DNA of 64,000 nucleotides from Nitrososphaerales archaeon (GCA_030041355.1 JASHNZ010000105.1:124001-188000), one strand, 5' to 3'. Shown: positions 36,782 through 46,246, counted from the stretch's first letter. Numbers and translations: made by a program. The notes: generated by a model from the sequence alone, not told the origin.

Positions 36782-36947
36782 ATTTAGGTTAGCTTGGAAC
36801 GAATGCGCAAAAGTTCCCCTGCAAACCGAATATTCCTTGAGAGTTCTCATCTGCACAAAAACCGTAACAATGTTGTAAAGATTTAGGAGCCATCTTGGAA
36901 AGAGGATATATCCAATTTTTAGCCGGAGTCAGTGTTGAAGATGGAAA

Positions 36948-37151
36948 ATGATGAAGGTTGTATCAGTTATCGAGATGGACCAAGTACGTTTGAAAGAAAA
37001 ATACGTGCAAAAAGAGGAGACCGAAAACTCTGCATACAAGCCATGCTTTAACTGCGAAAGACATCCAAGCTATCCCAATATTCCCCCAATCACATTGCAC
37101 CGAGACAACAAGTGCCTGATTTGCGATGAAATTTCTAAGGATGCAAGTTAG
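36948..37151 (+). CDS. Small Cys-rich (zinc-binding) protein
   Basis: 67 residues from ATG. Two CxxC knuckles (PCFNCERH and KCLICDE) separated by ~25 residues make a zinc site plausible. The N-terminal ~30 residues are charged. Family not recognised; length and composition are credible for a small archaeal zinc protein. Confidence 0.45.
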   Translation: MMKVVSVIEMDQVRLKEKYVQKEETENSAYKPCFNCERHPSYPNIPPITLHRDNKCLICDEISKDAS

Positions 37152-37270
37152 CTAAACCTGTGAGTATGGAGAGAAGTAGAAGCTGGAATACTCTCACTTT
37201 AAAAGAAGGGCTTGCAGAGTATTTGCGATTCCAGTTCTGCTGATCGAAAGGAGGTTGTTGACGCGAGAAA

Positions 37271-38203
37271 ATGATGAGTATCGACAAGGAAAATGCGAAC
37301 AGAGAACCGTGGGCCGTTACTCTACAGAATCTGCTCGCCAGAACAGTGAGCGGTATTTGGGTGAAGATAGCGATTGCTGCCTTTGTGGTAGAGCTAGTCT
37401 TTCTATTCGTTGGATCAATGATTCCGATACCCCAGTACCTGATAACTCAGATCAGCAATTCGAATAATCAGCTTGGCCAGACTTCGAGCTCCCTAGGCCT
37501 AATACCTCTAGTGGGATACATTTTTGCCAACAATTTCAAAATAGCGCTATTGGAGTTCGTGCCATTGCTTGGGTGGTTTTTCTATGGTCTTTCGATGTTT
37601 GATACCGCGCTCGCGATCGAAGTCATCGGAATAATGCATGGAGGCATACCAGGCCCTCTGATCACCCTCAGTCTTCTTTTTGAACCTCATACGTGGCTCG
37701 AACTGCCCGCTTACGCGATCGCCACAACTCAGAGTTTCTTTCTGTTTTCTACTGTGGTGAGAAGAAGCTGGTTCAAGTTTGAAGTGGCGAGAACTGTCTT
37801 GGTAGTGGGAATTGTTACGGTGGAACTTCTCATAGCGGCTACTTTCGAATCCTCCGAAATATACCTCGAATCATACGGAGCCGTAGCAGTGCTTGTAATA
37901 CCGTGGATCTTCTTCGCGGGCTTAGCAATTTTGTTGTACTTGAGTCGGAGGAAGTTGCTGAGAGAGTACAGGTATAGTACGTTTGCACAAGCGCCTGCAA
38001 TGCCCGGAGTTTACCAAATGCAGGCATCCACTTTCCAAACTTCTCATGCGCAGTTCTGTGGCAAGTGCGGCGCAAAAGTTGAGGACCCAGATGGTGCTGT
38101 TTTCTGCCACAAATGTGGACAAAGATTGATCCAGCCTCTTGCGGGAACTAATTCATCCAGCGCTGTAGGGTCAACTAGCCTGCCTCCGCCTGCAAATCCG
38201 TAA
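37271..38203 (+). CDS. SpoIIM-like membrane protein with C-terminal zinc ribbon
   Basis: 310 residues. Five or six TM segments with FANNFKIALLEFVPLLGW and PHTWLELPAYAIA, the two sequence blocks typical of stage II sporulation protein M homologues, which are common in archaea with unrelated roles. Residues ~262-285 form a zinc ribbon (FCGKCGAKVEDPDGAVFCHKCGQ). The role may be membrane remodelling; unproven. Confidence 0.8.
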   Translation: MMSIDKENANREPWAVTLQNLLARTVSGIWVKIAIAAFVVELVFLFVGSMIPIPQYLITQISNSNNQLGQTSSSLGLIPLVGYIFANNFKIALLEFVPLLGWFFYGLSMFDTALAIEVIGIMHGGIPGPLITLSLLFEPHTWLELPAYAIATTQSFFLFSTVVRRSWFKFEVARTVLVVGIVTVELLIAATFESSEIYLESYGAVAVLVIPWIFFAGLAILLYLSRRKLLREYRYSTFAQAPAMPGVYQMQASTFQTSHAQFCGKCGAKVEDPDGAVFCHKCGQRLIQPLAGTNSSSAVGSTSLPPPANP

Positions 38204-38323
38204 TTAGAAGTGAATATATTTCCCGCCGCGGAGCCTTAGTTGTTATCAAACGTGATAATCGTCTGAACTTGTAAATAGTTTGAGTGGGAGATAATACCGC
38301 TCTTGGAGGCAGGAAGAATTCGT

Positions 38324-38547
38324 ATGGTGAGATCCGCTATATCCCAGAAGCTTCAGCTTCCTAGGAGAACCTACGACCCGCAATTATGCAAAACCTGCCA
38401 CAGGAGCTTGGCCTTGATCATCCAAAAGCTGCAAGAGTAGAATACGGCGATTGCGAGGAGCACTATCTAAAGAGGCTCAACAAAATGGGTCTCAGTATCG
38501 AAATCAAGCCCATGAGAAAGTCAAGGGTAAGATTCTTGCAGCATTAA
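38324..38547 (+). CDS. Two overlapping short frames, possibly one frameshifted small protein
   Basis: Frame one (38324-38440, 38 codons) holds a CKTCH motif. Frame two (38386-38547, 53 codons) ends EHYLKRLNKMG onward and contains GDCEEH. Together they could form one ~75-residue Cys/His protein interrupted by a frameshift. A TATA-like CTTGTAAATAG lies near 38270. No family recognised. Confidence 0.25.
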
Positions 38548-38574
38548 GCAGCTCTTCGAAATATTGAAACTTAT

Positions 38575-38969
38575 TCAGACTCTCGTCTTCTCGAATCGTT
38601 TGTTTTCAGCCCAGTACAAACTAAGCTCGTGGCCATCTGGATCTTTGAGGTAAACATGTTTCCACCCCCATGGCATTAATTTGGGCATCTGCGAGAACCC
38701 TACCCCTTTACGAGCCAGCCTTTCGCACAAGTTGTCTAGGTCTCGGGTTTCAAAATAAGGCACAATGGACTTTTTGTTGTTAGAATCTCTTGGATTGGCT
38801 TTGTGCAAGGCAATGGTGGTTTTTCCTTTAGGGCTCTGCAACCTCGCATAATCATTATCAGATCTTTCAATTAGCTTGGATTGCAGAAGTTTCTGGTAGA
38901 ACGGAGCGACTTGTTGACATTCTTCACATAGATTATGATATGATTAAACTCAATATTGCTCTTTGACAT
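38575..38969 (-). pseudogene. VOC protein with one-base frameshift
   Basis: From ATG 38969 the frame reads MSKSNIEFNHIIIYVKNVNK then loses register at SLR. The next frame resumes FYQKLLQSKLIERSDNDYA and runs on through the VOC C-half (VPYFETRDLDNLCERL, LKDPDGHELSLYW). One base missing near 38900 (CGTTC for CGTTTC on the coding strand) explains it. Restored, the protein is ~131 residues and normal for the family. Confidence 0.8.
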
Positions 38970-39119
38970 TCTCCCAGGTCTAGGTTCAAACTCTATTTAG
39001 CTTTGGGTTTCAAACGAAGGTAAGCTGAACAATGCGGGTTTTCATGACGAGTATTTTCTTGAACCCAGCTACCCCAAAATTCCCAATTCATAAATAAGAA
39101 ATTAGCCCCACAAACGCGC

Positions 39120-39554
39120 ATGACCGACACGTATGTCGAGCTCCAAGAACTGCCGGTGATGCGAGTCAAAGCTGACATGAAAGGGAAAGGCCCAGCTGAG
39201 GCTATGCAGATTCTCGAATCTAAGCTACCGAGTCTTAAAGGGCGAAAGTTCTACGGGACTTTTCGCGAATTGCCTGACGACGAGGAGTACTACGCGTGTG
39301 TGGCACAAATTGAAACAGATGATCCCAGGAAGATGCAGCTAGAGTCGGGTGTGATTCCCGGAGGAATGTATGCTCGACGCAAGGTTCTGGATTGGGAGAA
39401 GATAATCCGTGAAGGTAAGCTGCCAGCTCTGTTTAGCGAATTCGCCAGAGCTCATGACATTGATCCCAATCGGCCTTCGATCGAATTTTACCGGAGTCAA
39501 GTCGAACTGCAACTCCTCGTGCCCGTACGTAGTACTTCGGCGAGTCCTAGCTGA
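39120..39554 (+). CDS. GyrI-like small-molecule-binding domain protein
   Basis: 144 residues, ATG at 39120. VELQELPVMRVKADMKGKGPAEAM, the FYGTFRE strand, YYACVAQIETDDP and the C-terminal EFYRSQVELQLLVPV fit the effector-binding domain seen alone (GyrI) or in BmrR-type regulators. It probably binds amphipathic or cationic compounds. No DNA-binding domain is attached. Confidence 0.75.
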   Translation: MTDTYVELQELPVMRVKADMKGKGPAEAMQILESKLPSLKGRKFYGTFRELPDDEEYYACVAQIETDDPRKMQLESGVIPGGMYARRKVLDWEKIIREGKLPALFSEFARAHDIDPNRPSIEFYRSQVELQLLVPVRSTSASPS

Positions 39555-39583
39555 TTCATTAGGCCCGCATAAGATCTCAAGTC

Positions 39584-39866
39584 CTAAGCTTTTACCGAAT
39601 CAATTTGTTCTAAGAAGTACATATCGGGCTGATCAATTAATCCTGCTTTGCTTCGTATTTCTGCAGGGTTCCGCCACCGCGTGAACTCGCGGGCTCTAGA
39701 GAGATCTTGCCATTCTGTCAGGCTAAGTATCTCAATTGGTTTCTCAGAATTGCGAAAGATATAGCCACCTTTCGAACCTAGTTCTTGCCGCTTCTTGGAA
39801 TGCTCGTCAAAGACCTTTTTCCACTGCGTAGTCCTTTACTCTGTGTCTAGCTAGTAAATAGGGCAT
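39584..39866 (-). pseudogene. ABM-type monooxygenase fragment with frameshift
   Basis: ATG 39866 begins MPYLLARHRVKDYA, which breaks near 39826. The neighbouring frame continues QWKKVFDEHSKKRQELGSKG and YIFRNSEKPIEILSLTEW, ending PDMYFLEQIDSVKA at the stop 39584-39586. Restored length is ~94 residues, a standard small ABM-like domain. It fills most of the otherwise empty space between the GyrI-like gene and the GGPP synthase; 39867-40007 contains nothing I can name. Confidence 0.7.
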
Positions 39867-40007
39867 AGGCCACGGAAAATATGTCTGTGTCATAAAGTCG
39901 TTCATAAAGCAAAAACAGTGAACAGAATCTTAATCTAAGGGTTCGGGTTTAAAAATAGTTTCTAAAACTTAGGTGCTATGTCTACCAAGCGCGTAAAATA
40001 TGATCGC

Positions 40008-41027
40008 CTAATAGTATCGCTGAGAGAGGTAATCTGAAAGTGTGAGTAAGGAACGCATAGTTCTGGAATCTGTCGAGAGCCTCCCAGCTACTTTCTTTGC
40101 TTCGCCCAAATATTTTGCAGAGCTGGCCTTGGCATACTGAACGGATCCGTATCTTTCAAGTATAACTCGGGCCCTTGATACGTCCTCCTTGTCGTACTCC
40201 CCGACCTTGCCTGTTAGAGAGTCCAGAAATCTTCTTTCATTTTCCGTACAGTGATTTAGGCAATGAATCAAGATCAAGTTCTTCTTCCCTGCCCTTAGGT
40301 CTGTGAAAATGGGCTTGCCTAGAACTTGCTCATCACCGAAGAGATCTAGGGCGTCATCATGCACCTGATACGCCATCCCGAGCCACTCGCCAAAATCGTA
40401 CGCCAGCGTAGTTTCTTCTTCTGTGGCTCCACCAATTATCGCACCGCTAGCGGAAGGTGCGGCGAGAAGACTCGCCGTCTTGGATCGAATCATATTCTCG
40501 TATTCTGACTCTGAGACAAGAAGATCACGTCTCTGAGACATTTCAAGATCAAGAAACTCGCCCCAAGTTGCAGCGCGGCATGCTTCTCCGACCAGGTCAA
40601 AGAGTTTTGCAAGTTTGGAACTCTCCAAGGTGTCGCCGTATTTTGAAATAATCTTGGGAACGTTGAAGAGCAGAAAGTCTGAGGTCAGGATTGCGTTTGA
40701 TAGACCATATTTGGAAACAACGGAAATCGTTCCTCTCCTCATTTTGGAAGAGTCAATGATGTCGTCCTGAACCAAGGCGGAGGCGTGGGCGAGTTCGTAC
40801 GCAACAGCGATCGGAACTGCCGGTTTATAATCTCCGGAAAACTGCTCGCACATGAGTAAGGCAAGTACCGCTCTGACTCGTTTCCCGCCGTTTGAGAGAG
40901 CCTCGGCTGCCGCTTTCTCCAAAGTCGTTGATGGATTAGCCGGAAATAGCTTCGCAACTTCCGTGTCTATACAATCAATATACTCAGTCAGCCAGTTTAG
41001 GTGTTCCGTCTTAAGCAAGGTTGTCAT
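40008..41027 (-). CDS. Isoprenyl (geranylgeranyl) diphosphate synthase
   Basis: 339 residues. Trans-prenyltransferase with the first Asp-rich motif DDIIDSSKMRRG and the second DDALDLFGDE, plus NGGKRVRAVLALL near the N-terminus for IPP binding. It makes the C20 (possibly C15/C25) diphosphate used for archaeal ether lipids. The residues before the first motif (YELAHASALVQ) lack a bulky aromatic at the -5 position, consistent with C20 or longer. An archaeal housekeeping gene. Confidence 0.92.
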   Translation of the reverse strand: MTTLLKTEHLNWLTEYIDCIDTEVAKLFPANPSTTLEKAAAEALSNGGKRVRAVLALLMCEQFSGDYKPAVPIAVAYELAHASALVQDDIIDSSKMRRGTISVVSKYGLSNAILTSDFLLFNVPKIISKYGDTLESSKLAKLFDLVGEACRAATWGEFLDLEMSQRRDLLVSESEYENMIRSKTASLLAAPSASGAIIGGATEEETTLAYDFGEWLGMAYQVHDDALDLFGDEQVLGKPIFTDLRAGKKNLILIHCLNHCTENERRFLDSLTGKVGEYDKEDVSRARVILERYGSVQYAKASSAKYLGEAKKVAGRLSTDSRTMRSLLTLSDYLSQRYY

Positions 41028-41146
41028 AGCTTAGTTCAGCGCAATAATACGCTTTGTTTTGATTGATCGCTCCGGCTCTGCTCGAGTAAAAAGAAGTTAG
41101 CAGACACTTCGCCTTCGAGGAGACTAAAAAAGAGTACCCGCCAAGA

Positions 41147-41656
41147 CTATTTTGAAACGAGAACTAGCGAGTCTCCAAATTCCATTACACTTTCATCAAC
41201 GATCATCATCCTTTGAGGAATAAATCTATAGAAGCGCATTGGGAATTCGCTTCCCTTTTCCTTTGCGAATTCTTTCGCCCACCTCAGATATTTCTTGAAT
41301 CGATTGCCATATACAGCTTCGGCTCTACTGTGTAGAGATCCTTTGACTTCGCGACAAGTGCCTATCAGCTGAATTCCTCTGTCGTGTCCTCCCCATTCTT
41401 GCTTCGAGTCATAGATTGTTATTCCCATAGAAGAATTTGAAAGAAGGTTCTTTGAATGCAAAGAGTCAGGATACGAAAGATAGAAAATCTGCAGCTCGCC
41501 TTTCTTCGTATATGCAAAATAACCTATGCTGATGTGAGATTTGTTTTCTCTAGTTACAGTAGACATTGAACACAAGGTATTACTTTCAAGGATGTGGTAG
41601 ACACTTCTCCGCACCTTCTTATCAGAGAAATTTCGTTTGAGAGTTCTCATTCCCAA
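41147..41656 (-). CDS. Pyridoxamine-phosphate-oxidase-fold FMN protein
   Basis: 169 residues. Split-barrel flavin-binding pattern: TLCSMSTVTRENKSHISIGYFAY, LQIFYLSYPDSLHSKNL, MGITIYD and IQLIGTCREV. The C-terminal part resembles the wider FMN/F420-binding group, not true PdxH. Substrate unknown. It is one of three PNPOx-fold genes in the window (also 44156 and 49481). Confidence 0.75.
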   Translation of the reverse strand: MGMRTLKRNFSDKKVRRSVYHILESNTLCSMSTVTRENKSHISIGYFAYTKKGELQIFYLSYPDSLHSKNLLSNSSMGITIYDSKQEWGGHDRGIQLIGTCREVKGSLHSRAEAVYGNRFKKYLRWAKEFAKEKGSEFPMRFYRFIPQRMMIVDESVMEFGDSLVLVSK

Positions 41657-41703
41657 CTTTGGACAACCGATCTAGATTATCTTAGATTTGGGTAGGGCTT
41701 ATT

Positions 41704-42102
41704 TCACGAATTCGATTTCCTCATTTTTTCGCGAATTGGTTCGTTGTCGCAATATATCCGCCATTCTGAAATTTTTCCCCTGCGAATCTCAGCTATCCAA
41801 GCCGCGGAGGTTTCCCATTTGTTGTCTGGCCTCATCTCTCCTCCGTTTGGAACAAAAGTTCCGCCTGCTCTTCCCAAGAGAATCAAAGTTCCCTTGTCAG
41901 ACAACGTTCTATCTATCCTGATCCAATAGTCCGGCACCATTTCGAAGTACTGCTTCCAGCCAGTCTCAATCGAGGGTCGAGATACTTTATTCCCAAGGGA
42001 ATCAACAAATACATGACCGGTAGTCATCAATGCAACCAATCCCTCGACATCGTGTGCATTGATCCTTTTTACAAACCTGAGTGCGACCTTTGAGTTTTTC
42101 AT
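41704..42102 (-). CDS. SnoaL/NTF2-like protein
   Basis: 132 residues. ALRFVKRINAHDVEGLVALMT, the strand-turn HVFVDSLGN, and the YFEMVPDYWIRIDRTL, AAWIAEIRRGKISEWRIYCDN segments define the NTF2-like cone fold of SnoaL-type proteins. These are isomerases, cyclases or binding proteins; no catalytic residues can be assigned. Confidence 0.8.
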   Translation of the reverse strand: MKNSKVALRFVKRINAHDVEGLVALMTTGHVFVDSLGNKVSRPSIETGWKQYFEMVPDYWIRIDRTLSDKGTLILLGRAGGTFVPNGGEMRPDNKWETSAAWIAEIRRGKISEWRIYCDNEPIREKMRKSNS

Positions 42103-42129
42103 CGCCTCCCGAATTGACCCGGCTATATT

Positions 42130-42339
42130 CTAAAGGGTTTCTAGGTTGAGAAAGGAAGTTTTTCGCGCCATCGAAAGATCCCGGCACTTGGAAATATATT
42201 GATCGAGTTTCACCAGATTTGAGATGGAGTTCAATCCTGACCTTAAGAAAATGTGTCTGGTAATTTCGGTCGAGATAATCTGATCTCGTTGTATATGATT
42301 GTGCATGCTCTGTGATACCTGCGACCTGTTTACGCCCAT
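42130..42339 (-). CDS. Doubtful small hypothetical protein
   Basis: 69 codons. The helical, charged composition (SNLVKLDQYISKCRDLSMAR) looks protein-like, but I recognise no family. It lies in an otherwise empty 370-nt gap between two minus-strand genes; 42340-42472 has nothing clear. Confidence 0.3.
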   Translation of the reverse strand: MGVNRSQVSQSMHNHIQRDQIISTEITRHIFLRSGLNSISNLVKLDQYISKCRDLSMARKTSFLNLETL

Positions 42340-42472
42340 CTTCGCTTAACGGCGGATTTTCATGATCTTCTCAAAAATCTGCTAGTGCATGAGGGTAAAC
42401 ATAGATTTCCATTGCAAGTCACAACTGCGCAGCGTGTTTCAATATTTCAAAATTCTACCACCGTATGAAGGG

Positions 42473-43189
42473 TCAAGTCACGCCGAACCCTCTTAGGCCA
42501 GAACCTTTTCTTCGATGAATTCGTGTCTTTCTTCGTTTAGCCCACCAAGTTATGGGTACTAGACAATTGTCAGCTAGGGCGATGCTGCCTTTTCTCAGTT
42601 TCTGATCTACAGTTCTGAAATCATCAATTGCTTCGTCAATTTCGTAAGGAACGTCGTAAAGGAAAAGATCAACTCTAGAGAGCTGTTTGATTAAGGAGGG
42701 CAAGACATCGCCACTCTTGCCGAGCCTTAGATCCCAGTCTCTTCTCAAATAACTGGGAACAGCCCAACCCGACTCTTTGCCAGTAGGTAGAGCCCAAGAT
42801 GCCCCACGCAACGGCCTTGAAGATTTTCTTCCCGCTTCTCTATCTGGGAGATCTATGGAATGCAGTAGACCACGACCATTTTCATTCAACGCCTGCAAAA
42901 AATAAGCAGATGAGACGCCTGACGAGACTCCCACTTCGACAATATGCTTGGGGACACAGAGCCTCGTGAGTGCATAGAGTTCAAAGGGAGCGCAGATCTG
43001 AATGTAGTTAGTACGGCCACCGCTGACTAGAGTCTGCTCGATCAGTGATCTAAACTCTGTATTCTCCCTTACAGTTTCAATTTCCTTCTCCACCTCCGAA
43101 ACACTTTCTTTTGTTAACTTTGAAACAAACAGACTGTCTGGGGCTCCTCTCTCTAACCTTACTTTGCTTCTTGATATTAAGGCAGTCAT
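42473..43189 (-). CDS. SAM-dependent methyltransferase (class I, MT24-like)
   Basis: 238 residues. SAM-binding motif I is HIVEVGVSSGVSSAYFL, motif II is LLHSIDLP, and DLFLYDVPYEIDEAIDDFRTV with GSIALADNCL correspond to the metal-dependent O-methyltransferase/CmcI-like region. The C-terminus is strongly basic. Substrate unknown. It is 13 nt from the dienelactone hydrolase gene and shares its strand. Confidence 0.75.
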   Translation of the reverse strand: MTALISRSKVRLERGAPDSLFVSKLTKESVSEVEKEIETVRENTEFRSLIEQTLVSGGRTNYIQICAPFELYALTRLCVPKHIVEVGVSSGVSSAYFLQALNENGRGLLHSIDLPDREAGRKSSRPLRGASWALPTGKESGWAVPSYLRRDWDLRLGKSGDVLPSLIKQLSRVDLFLYDVPYEIDEAIDDFRTVDQKLRKGSIALADNCLVPITWWAKRRKTRIHRRKGSGLRGFGVT

Positions 43190-43201
43190 GAAACAAGGCC
43201 A

Positions 43202-44026
43202 TCACGAAAGTGTCCGGGAGTAAAATCTCAGTACCCTGTCCCAGGCATCCTTGGCAGCTTCTTCCCTGTAGGTTTGTTTGTTCGTATCATTGAAAAATGC
43301 ATGAGGAGCTCCGGGATAAATTCTCATCTCGAAATCCTTCTTGTATGTCGTCATTGCCTTAACAAGTTTGTCCAAGTTTGCATTTATCCTCTCGTCATCT
43401 CCTCCGTACAGTCCTAGAATGGGACCTGCTATGTTGCGAACCTGTTCTATAGGCTCGGGATTTTCGCCGTAGAAAATTACACATGCCGCAGTTTTTCCTT
43501 TGCAAGCTAAAGCTACTGACATTCCTCCACCGAAACAGAATCCCACGCTTGCAACCTTCCCTTTCGTCACATAGTCCTGCCGGTCTAGAAAATCCACGCC
43601 GCAAAGTAGATCCTCTACCAAGCTTTCCTTTGGCAATCCTCCAAAGAGGAGTCCCATGGTCCTTCCAATGTTGCTTCTCTTATTCTCGTCGGGAATCTTT
43701 TGCAATTCCTCTTGGACAAACTTCATGTCTCTCATTTTGCCAGTGGGCAACGACCTCATGAACCCCATCGCCGCACCTATATTCTCTGGAGTAAGAATAG
43801 GTTTGAGATCCTGTCTTGAGAAAAGTTGCGGGGCCAGCGCAACGTAGCCCTGCGATGCAAAGCGGTTTGCGACATCCTTGATGTGATCACTAAGACCAAA
43901 GATCTCGTGAATTACGACGACGGCTGGGTGCTTTCCTGAATTTCTCGGTCGACTCAGGTATGCCTCGATTTTTCCCGTAGAGCCATCATATATCATCATC
44001 TCGTCTTGAATTTCGCTAGTTGGCAT
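43202..44026 (-). CDS. Dienelactone hydrolase family protein
   Basis: 274 residues, alpha/beta hydrolase. The nucleophile Cys lies in SVGFCFGGGM, Asp in LYGGDDERI and His in PGAPHAFFND, the DLH triad. An insertion around residues 75-125 (PILTPENIGAAMGFMRSLP) distinguishes it from the small bacterial DLHs. It hydrolyses lactones or related esters; the natural substrate is unknown. Confidence 0.88.
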   Translation of the reverse strand: MPTSEIQDEMMIYDGSTGKIEAYLSRPRNSGKHPAVVVIHEIFGLSDHIKDVANRFASQGYVALAPQLFSRQDLKPILTPENIGAAMGFMRSLPTGKMRDMKFVQEELQKIPDENKRSNIGRTMGLLFGGLPKESLVEDLLCGVDFLDRQDYVTKGKVASVGFCFGGGMSVALACKGKTAACVIFYGENPEPIEQVRNIAGPILGLYGGDDERINANLDKLVKAMTTYKKDFEMRIYPGAPHAFFNDTNKQTYREEAAKDAWDRVLRFYSRTLS

Positions 44027-44155
44027 GGATGTATTAGCCGATCTGCAAAGACCATTTCGTGTTCTAAAGAATTTCGAACTTTAGTGTTTTGGAAAATAGT
44101 TCCGTCATAAATTAGATATAGCTTTTGAGCTAAATCCGAAAAGAGAGGCTAAGCA

Positions 44156-44593
44156 TTGCTGGACTGGGAAGAGTTCGCTAAATTACAGCCCGAAATGGCT
44201 AGCTTTCGCGAAAAGACACTGCAATACAAGGTGATGTACCTTGCAACGATCAGAAAAGATGGGTATCCTCGGGTTCACCCATTTACACCGTTCATCGGCT
44301 CAGGTCGTCTTTTCGCTTTCATGGAATCCACTTCCCCAAAGGCGAAAGACCTTCAGAGGAATGGCAAGTATTCTATGCACTCTCTGGTTGCAGATCAAAA
44401 TGGAACCAACGGCGAATTTCAAATCGGAGGAGATGCCTTCCTCCTTTCAGATTCTGCGAGTAGAGAAGCAGCCATTGCCTCTTGCCCATACAAGCCATCG
44501 GAGCGATACGTTCTCTTTGAATTCAAGATCAACAGATGTTTCACGAATTACTACACCGATGGAACACCAAACGCGAAACACTGGAAGGAGTGA
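44156..44593 (+). CDS. PNPOx-like FMN-binding protein
   Basis: 145 residues, TTG start. Split barrel: YKVMYLATIRKDGYPRVHPFTPFI, LFAFMESTSPKAKDLQ and GDAFLL strands. A TATA-like AGATATAG near 44115 lies ~40 nt before the start. Probably a flavin or F420-dependent reductase or oxidase of unknown substrate. Confidence 0.78.
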   Translation: MLDWEEFAKLQPEMASFREKTLQYKVMYLATIRKDGYPRVHPFTPFIGSGRLFAFMESTSPKAKDLQRNGKYSMHSLVADQNGTNGEFQIGGDAFLLSDSASREAAIASCPYKPSERYVLFEFKINRCFTNYYTDGTPNAKHWKE

Positions 44594-44644
44594 GGAACAG
44601 GGTTAGTCTATCTGAATCATCGCGATCCGATTTAGAAGCAACCG

Positions 44645-45286
44645 TTAGAACATTCTAGTCGAGCGTCCTGCTTCCATCTGGTAAAGGTGATCCGCCCCTT
44701 TTGAATCTTCGCCGTGCTGTGTGGAGAAAATCACGTCAATCATTGACTTTCGAGCGTATTCACGGTATGAGTTGATGAATTCCGTTCTGTTGTCAATGTT
44801 TCCAAAGGCCTCGTCCACAAGAATTACTTTTGGGGAAGCAATCAAAGCCGTTGCGAGCGAAACTCGCTCTCTCATGCCCAGACTTAGTTTTGAAACTTTG
44901 CCATGAAAATTGATGCCTAAGCTCTTTTTTACTTCAGAAACCATGTCAGGTTGCACCTGTATCTTTCGGAGTTTCGCTCCCCACAAAAGGTGTCTGTCAA
45001 CACCGAAGTTTGGAATACAAGAATCCGGCGTAACCAAGACAACCTGCTTCTTTTCCGCGGCGAAGTCAGTTATTACTTGTGAGTTAATTTTGACATAACC
45101 TTCATCTGGTTTGTAAACGCCTGCAATCACATTCAAAAGGGAACTCTTTCCTGATCCATTCTTTCCAACCAAGCAAATGAAATTCTCGTCTTTTAATTCA
45201 GAGTCTAGCAAAAAGTCTCCTAACTTTTTCTTTGCTTTGACTTCAATCATGCGAAACGCCGGAAGAATTCCATTTAATTTCTTCAT
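44645..45286 (-). CDS. ABC transporter ATPase of the molybdate/tungstate system
   Basis: ATPase domain with Walker A VGKNGSGKSS, signature LSLGMRERVSL, Walker B VILVDEAF and a terminal His switch in STQHGE. No TOBE domain follows, unlike ModC; the separate Mop-like gene may fill that role. The longest frame starts at 45334, but the family-like sequence begins at MIEV (45250), and ATG 45286 is also possible, so the start is uncertain. Divergent from the permease; the spacer holds a 22-bp dyad. Substrate inferred from the neighbouring genes. Confidence 0.8.
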   Translation of the reverse strand: MKKLNGILPAFRMIEVKAKKKLGDFLLDSELKDENFICLVGKNGSGKSSLLNVIAGVYKPDEGYVKINSQVITDFAAEKKQVVLVTPDSCIPNFGVDRHLLWGAKLRKIQVQPDMVSEVKKSLGINFHGKVSKLSLGMRERVSLATALIASPKVILVDEAFGNIDNRTEFINSYREYARKSMIDVIFSTQHGEDSKGADHLYQMEAGRSTRMF

Positions 45287-45336
45287 ACTGCATAAAGGTT
45301 TATTTTTTTCCCTCTCCAATATTAACAGCTTCATCT

Positions 45337-45358
45337 ATGCAACCTATTTGCGTTGCAT
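45337..45358. promoter_or_regulatory. 22-bp dyad, site 1, permease promoter
   Basis: ATGCAAC-N8-GTTGCAT, perfect 7-bp arms. It is followed after 4 nt by a TATA-like TTTATTTA (45363-45370) reading toward the permease gene. The same arms and spacing recur at 48367 and 48777, and more weakly at 63612. Its place at the edge of the TATA/BRE region suits an activator or repressor of transport genes; a metal-responsive Tfx-like protein is the candidate ligand. Confidence 0.65.
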
Positions 45359-45412
45359 CCCCTTTATTTATCGTAAATTAAATCACGCGTTCGGTATTCT
45401 AGGTTAAGGAAG

Positions 45413-46189
45413 ATGAACTGGCTGAGGGTTATATCCTACATTGTATTGACTCTGTTGGTCATTCCGGTCTTAGTACTACTCTACGAGGGCCTCGGCCCGA
45501 TGAGCACTCCCTCAGGATATAGCTACGGACTATTAAGATCAATCGAGCTCACGCTCACCGGTTCTGCAATAGCGGTCTTGATCTGTATAGTACTTTACAC
45601 GCCACTAGCATATTACTTTGCGAGAAACAGCAGCAAGGTCACCCAGGCCATTTCGGATATTCCCGCCTCAATTCCTCATCCGATTATTGGAATTGCACTT
45701 CTGGTCTTGGTAAGCCCCATCAATCCCTTAGGTCAGTTCTTGATCTCCCATGGTGTCGACTTGTTCAACACTCTTTTGGGCTATGTCTCGTGCCTTGTGA
45801 TAGTTAGTGCTCCAATATACATCAAGGCAATGCAACCATTTTTTGAATCGATGAGCAGGACTCATGAGAACTATGCCGCGGGCCTAGGGGCCACGCAGCT
45901 GCGGACTTTTGTTTCCGTCGTTCTTCCAAACTCGGGAAGAGGAATCCTTTCGGCTTCTTTGATTGCCCTAAGTCGGAGCATGAGTGAATATGGCTCTATC
46001 GCCATAATCGCCTATATAATCCTGCAGAAACCATTCTATGGAGTGAGCCCTTCAGCAGTTTACATTGTCAGCGAGTATATTGCCGGAAATCTTAAAGCTG
46101 CGGTTACATCGTCGGCAGTATTGATCCTAGTTTCCATACCGATCATGATCGCTTTCAGATATGTCCAGAGGCCTCTAATCAGAACCTAG
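45413..46189 (+). CDS. ABC transporter permease, molybdate/tungstate type
   Basis: 258 residues, six TM helices. Near residue 150 the EAA-type coupling loop ENYAAGLGATQLRTFVSVVLP is present, as in ModB/WtpB/TupB permeases; ISRSMSEYGSIAIIAY in the following part is typical of the sulfate/molybdate/tungstate group. Partners are the ATPase (44645) and the binding protein (47162). Molybdate cannot be told from tungstate by sequence. Confidence 0.88.
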   Translation: MNWLRVISYIVLTLLVIPVLVLLYEGLGPMSTPSGYSYGLLRSIELTLTGSAIAVLICIVLYTPLAYYFARNSSKVTQAISDIPASIPHPIIGIALLVLVSPINPLGQFLISHGVDLFNTLLGYVSCLVIVSAPIYIKAMQPFFESMSRTHENYAAGLGATQLRTFVSVVLPNSGRGILSASLIALSRSMSEYGSIAIIAYIILQKPFYGVSPSAVYIVSEYIAGNLKAAVTSSAVLILVSIPIMIAFRYVQRPLIRT

Positions 46190-46246
46190 TAAATGACTAG
46201 CTTTCATTTTTGAGAAGCAACTACATATGTTGAGGACCAGTTTAGG

